This document shows positions 6,044-6,846 of a stretch of DNA of 6,846 bases, one piece after another (the first letter of the stretch is position 1; the number at the start of each line of letters is the position of its first letter). Location of the stretch: positions 1 through 6,846 of the forward strand of contig JANYKY010000279.1 of the NCBI GenBank assembly GCA_025357975.1, in the 5' to 3' direction. The position numbers and the translations under genes were made by a program. Below the pieces are notes generated by a model. The model was not told the DNA's origin. It was given only the letters and a program-made list of their open reading frames with translations, and searched no databases. Source of the DNA: Gemmatimonadaceae bacterium (GTDB lineage: Bacteria; Gemmatimonadota; Gemmatimonadetes; Gemmatimonadales; Gemmatimonadaceae).

Positions 6044-6217
6044 TTAGTCGGCGCTCTTTGGCGGCCTTTCCTGCAACCCGCGCGATGTTGCCCGAGGCGA
6101 CAGTTTTCGGGGACTCTCATGATTTTCGTTAAGGCCGAGTCCGACACCTCTTTCAGTCAGGAAGGATTCGGCGGCGCTCTTTACCCCCTCCTTCATCTTC
6201 AGCTGCATCAACTCCGC
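6044..6217 (-). other. Probable continuation of kaiC tail in +1 frame
   Basis: From 6217 to the TAA at 6046-6044 the frame one base over from kaiC is open for 57 codons. Its first 20 codons have G or C in 18 third positions, whereas the kaiC frame over the same bases has 7 of 21. Before 6218 the kaiC frame is the one with high third-position GC. Joined at the GGG run (6219-6217), the tail continues with a helix, AELMQLKMKEGVKSAAESF, rather than the low-complexity GGG-containing end of the present frame. The joined gene would stop 21 bases before the next gene instead of 130. It could be a true frameshift, a sequence error, a programmed shift, or a separate overlapping small gene. Confidence 0.45.
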
Positions 6218-6846
6218 CCTGCCTCTGCTTGCTTCCATCGGCATCGAACTGCGTCCACACCCGCTCCACTTCAGTCGGCGATACGTGCACCGGCGCCCCC
6301 GCAAGAATTCCGGTGACGTTGCGGAAGGGGCGGCCCATCTTCATTCCGCCCTTGTCGATCGTAAACTCGCGGATCGCCTTGTCATGCCACGACCCTCGCA
6401 TCTTCAGTACGGTCAACCCTCGTTTCATGTCGCCAAACATCTCGACGTACCGCAAAAGTATGATCGAATCCGTCAGCGTCGAAATGTGCGTCTCGGTAAT
6501 TGAGTCCCCGCCCATCAGGCTTGCCGTCGTCGACGTGAAAAGCCCGGTAATCTCCTCGTGCTTTATATAGGATGTGAGTCCAATCACAAATTCCCGGAAG
6601 GCCTTCGCCGTTCCGACATGCTCGAGCGCAGAAAGACTGTCGAGCGCCACGCGATGCGGCTTGAAATCTCGTATCGTCGCCTGGATGGTCACCAACCAGT
6701 CCTCGAGCCCCGACACATCTGGATAGTCGCACACCACCCGCAGCAAACCTTCGCGCTCCATCGCCTCGAAGTCGAAACCCCAGCCAGTCGCATTGCGGAA
6801 AAGCTGGTCGCGACTCTCTTCAAAGGCGAGCAGCAAACAGCGCTCG
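6153..6846 (-). CDS. kaiC: KaiC-family ATPase, C-terminal (CII-like) half, 5' end outside window
   Basis: KaiC is a RecA-fold ATPase and autokinase of the cyanobacterial clock; relatives elsewhere serve in timing or stress responses. 230 codons are visible, beginning inside the protein. Landmarks, numbered from the first visible codon: catalytic Glu pair in FEESRDQL (E9, E10); Walker B strand ending in D69 of ALDSLSAL; the phosphorylation segment SITETHISTLTD (115-126), with T117, S122 and T123 matching T426, S431 and T432 of Synechococcus KaiC; and MRGSWHDKAIREF (149-161) of the subunit interface. The match is to the second (CII) domain. Whether a CI domain precedes is not visible. The final 21 codons look frame-shifted: third positions become AT-rich while another frame takes over (see 6044-6217). 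No kaiB follows. Confidence 0.9.
   Translation of the reverse strand, partial: ERCLLLAFEESRDQLFRNATGWGFDFEAMEREGLLRVVCDYPDVSGLEDWLVTIQATIRDFKPHRVALDSLSALEHVGTAKAFREFVIGLTSYIKHEEITGLFTSTTASLMGGDSITETHISTLTDSIILLRYVEMFGDMKRGLTVLKMRGSWHDKAIREFTIDKGGMKMGRPFRNVTGILAGAPVHVSPTEVERVWTQFDADGSKQRQGGVDAAEDEGGGKERRRILPD

Noticed and set aside
6219..6304. Start of the +1 frame at ATG 6304 as a separate gene
   Set aside because: The first part of that frame is Arg/Cys-rich and overlaps the well-conserved end of KaiC, so it is a shadow there. Only the part after about 6218 looks coding.
1..6846. CRISPR arrays, tRNA or rRNA genes, insertion sequences, attachment sites
   Set aside because: No regularly spaced repeats, cloverleaf-like segments, transposase motifs or terminal inverted repeats were found on reading both strands.

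Overview
The window reads almost entirely on the minus strand and is bacterial. Its main content is the promoter-proximal part of the S10 (spc-S10) ribosomal protein operon in the canonical order S10-L3-L4-L23-L2-S19-L22-S3-L16, entered from the right and cut off inside rplP at the left edge. Base composition is moderately GC-rich by eye. The ribosomal protein sequences, the lysine/alanine-rich tails on L4 and L22, and a nearby KaiC look compatible with a Gemmatimonadota-like or related deep-branching Gram-negative bacterium. That placement is an impression from the proteins, not a search result.

Layout: 1-400 rplP (partial), 412-1071 rpsC, 1072-1587 rplV, 1591-1908 rpsS, 1931-2761 rplB, 2767-3054 rplW, 3055-3921 rplD, 3926-4606 rplC, 4611-4919 rpsJ. 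These are packed with gaps of 0-22 bases, and two junctions are a bare TAAATG. Upstream lies a 312-base non-coding stretch (4920-5231). It holds a near-perfect sigma70 promoter (TTGACA, 17 bases, GATAAT with an extended TG) and a predicted leader of about 195 bases with three hairpins, a short T-run and a 39-codon leader ORF of doubtful reality. The tuf/fusA genes often found before rpsJ are absent.

The right-hand part, also minus strand, carries the C-terminal half of a KaiC-family ATPase (6153-6846, start outside the window), a 92-residue protein of unknown function (5744-6022) and a DUF6036/AbiEii-like nucleotidyltransferase (5232-5720). The last two form a tight pair resembling a toxin-antitoxin-type or nucleotidyltransferase-partner module. 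KaiC keeps the CII-type phosphorylation segment, including the adjacent Ser-Thr pair, but no kaiB follows it.

The most interesting points are: (i) a likely +1 frameshift near 6218 in the kaiC tail, where third-position GC switches sharply to another frame that stays open to 6044; (ii) a histone-H1-like 80-residue tail on L4 and a 60-residue Ala/Lys-rich head on L22, the two proteins that line the peptide exit tunnel; (iii) the structured S10 leader; and (iv) family-like coding sequence upstream of the only ATG of the nucleotidyltransferase, with no standard start codon to include it. I found no wholly new system here; the accessory pair and the kaiC tail are the places to look.
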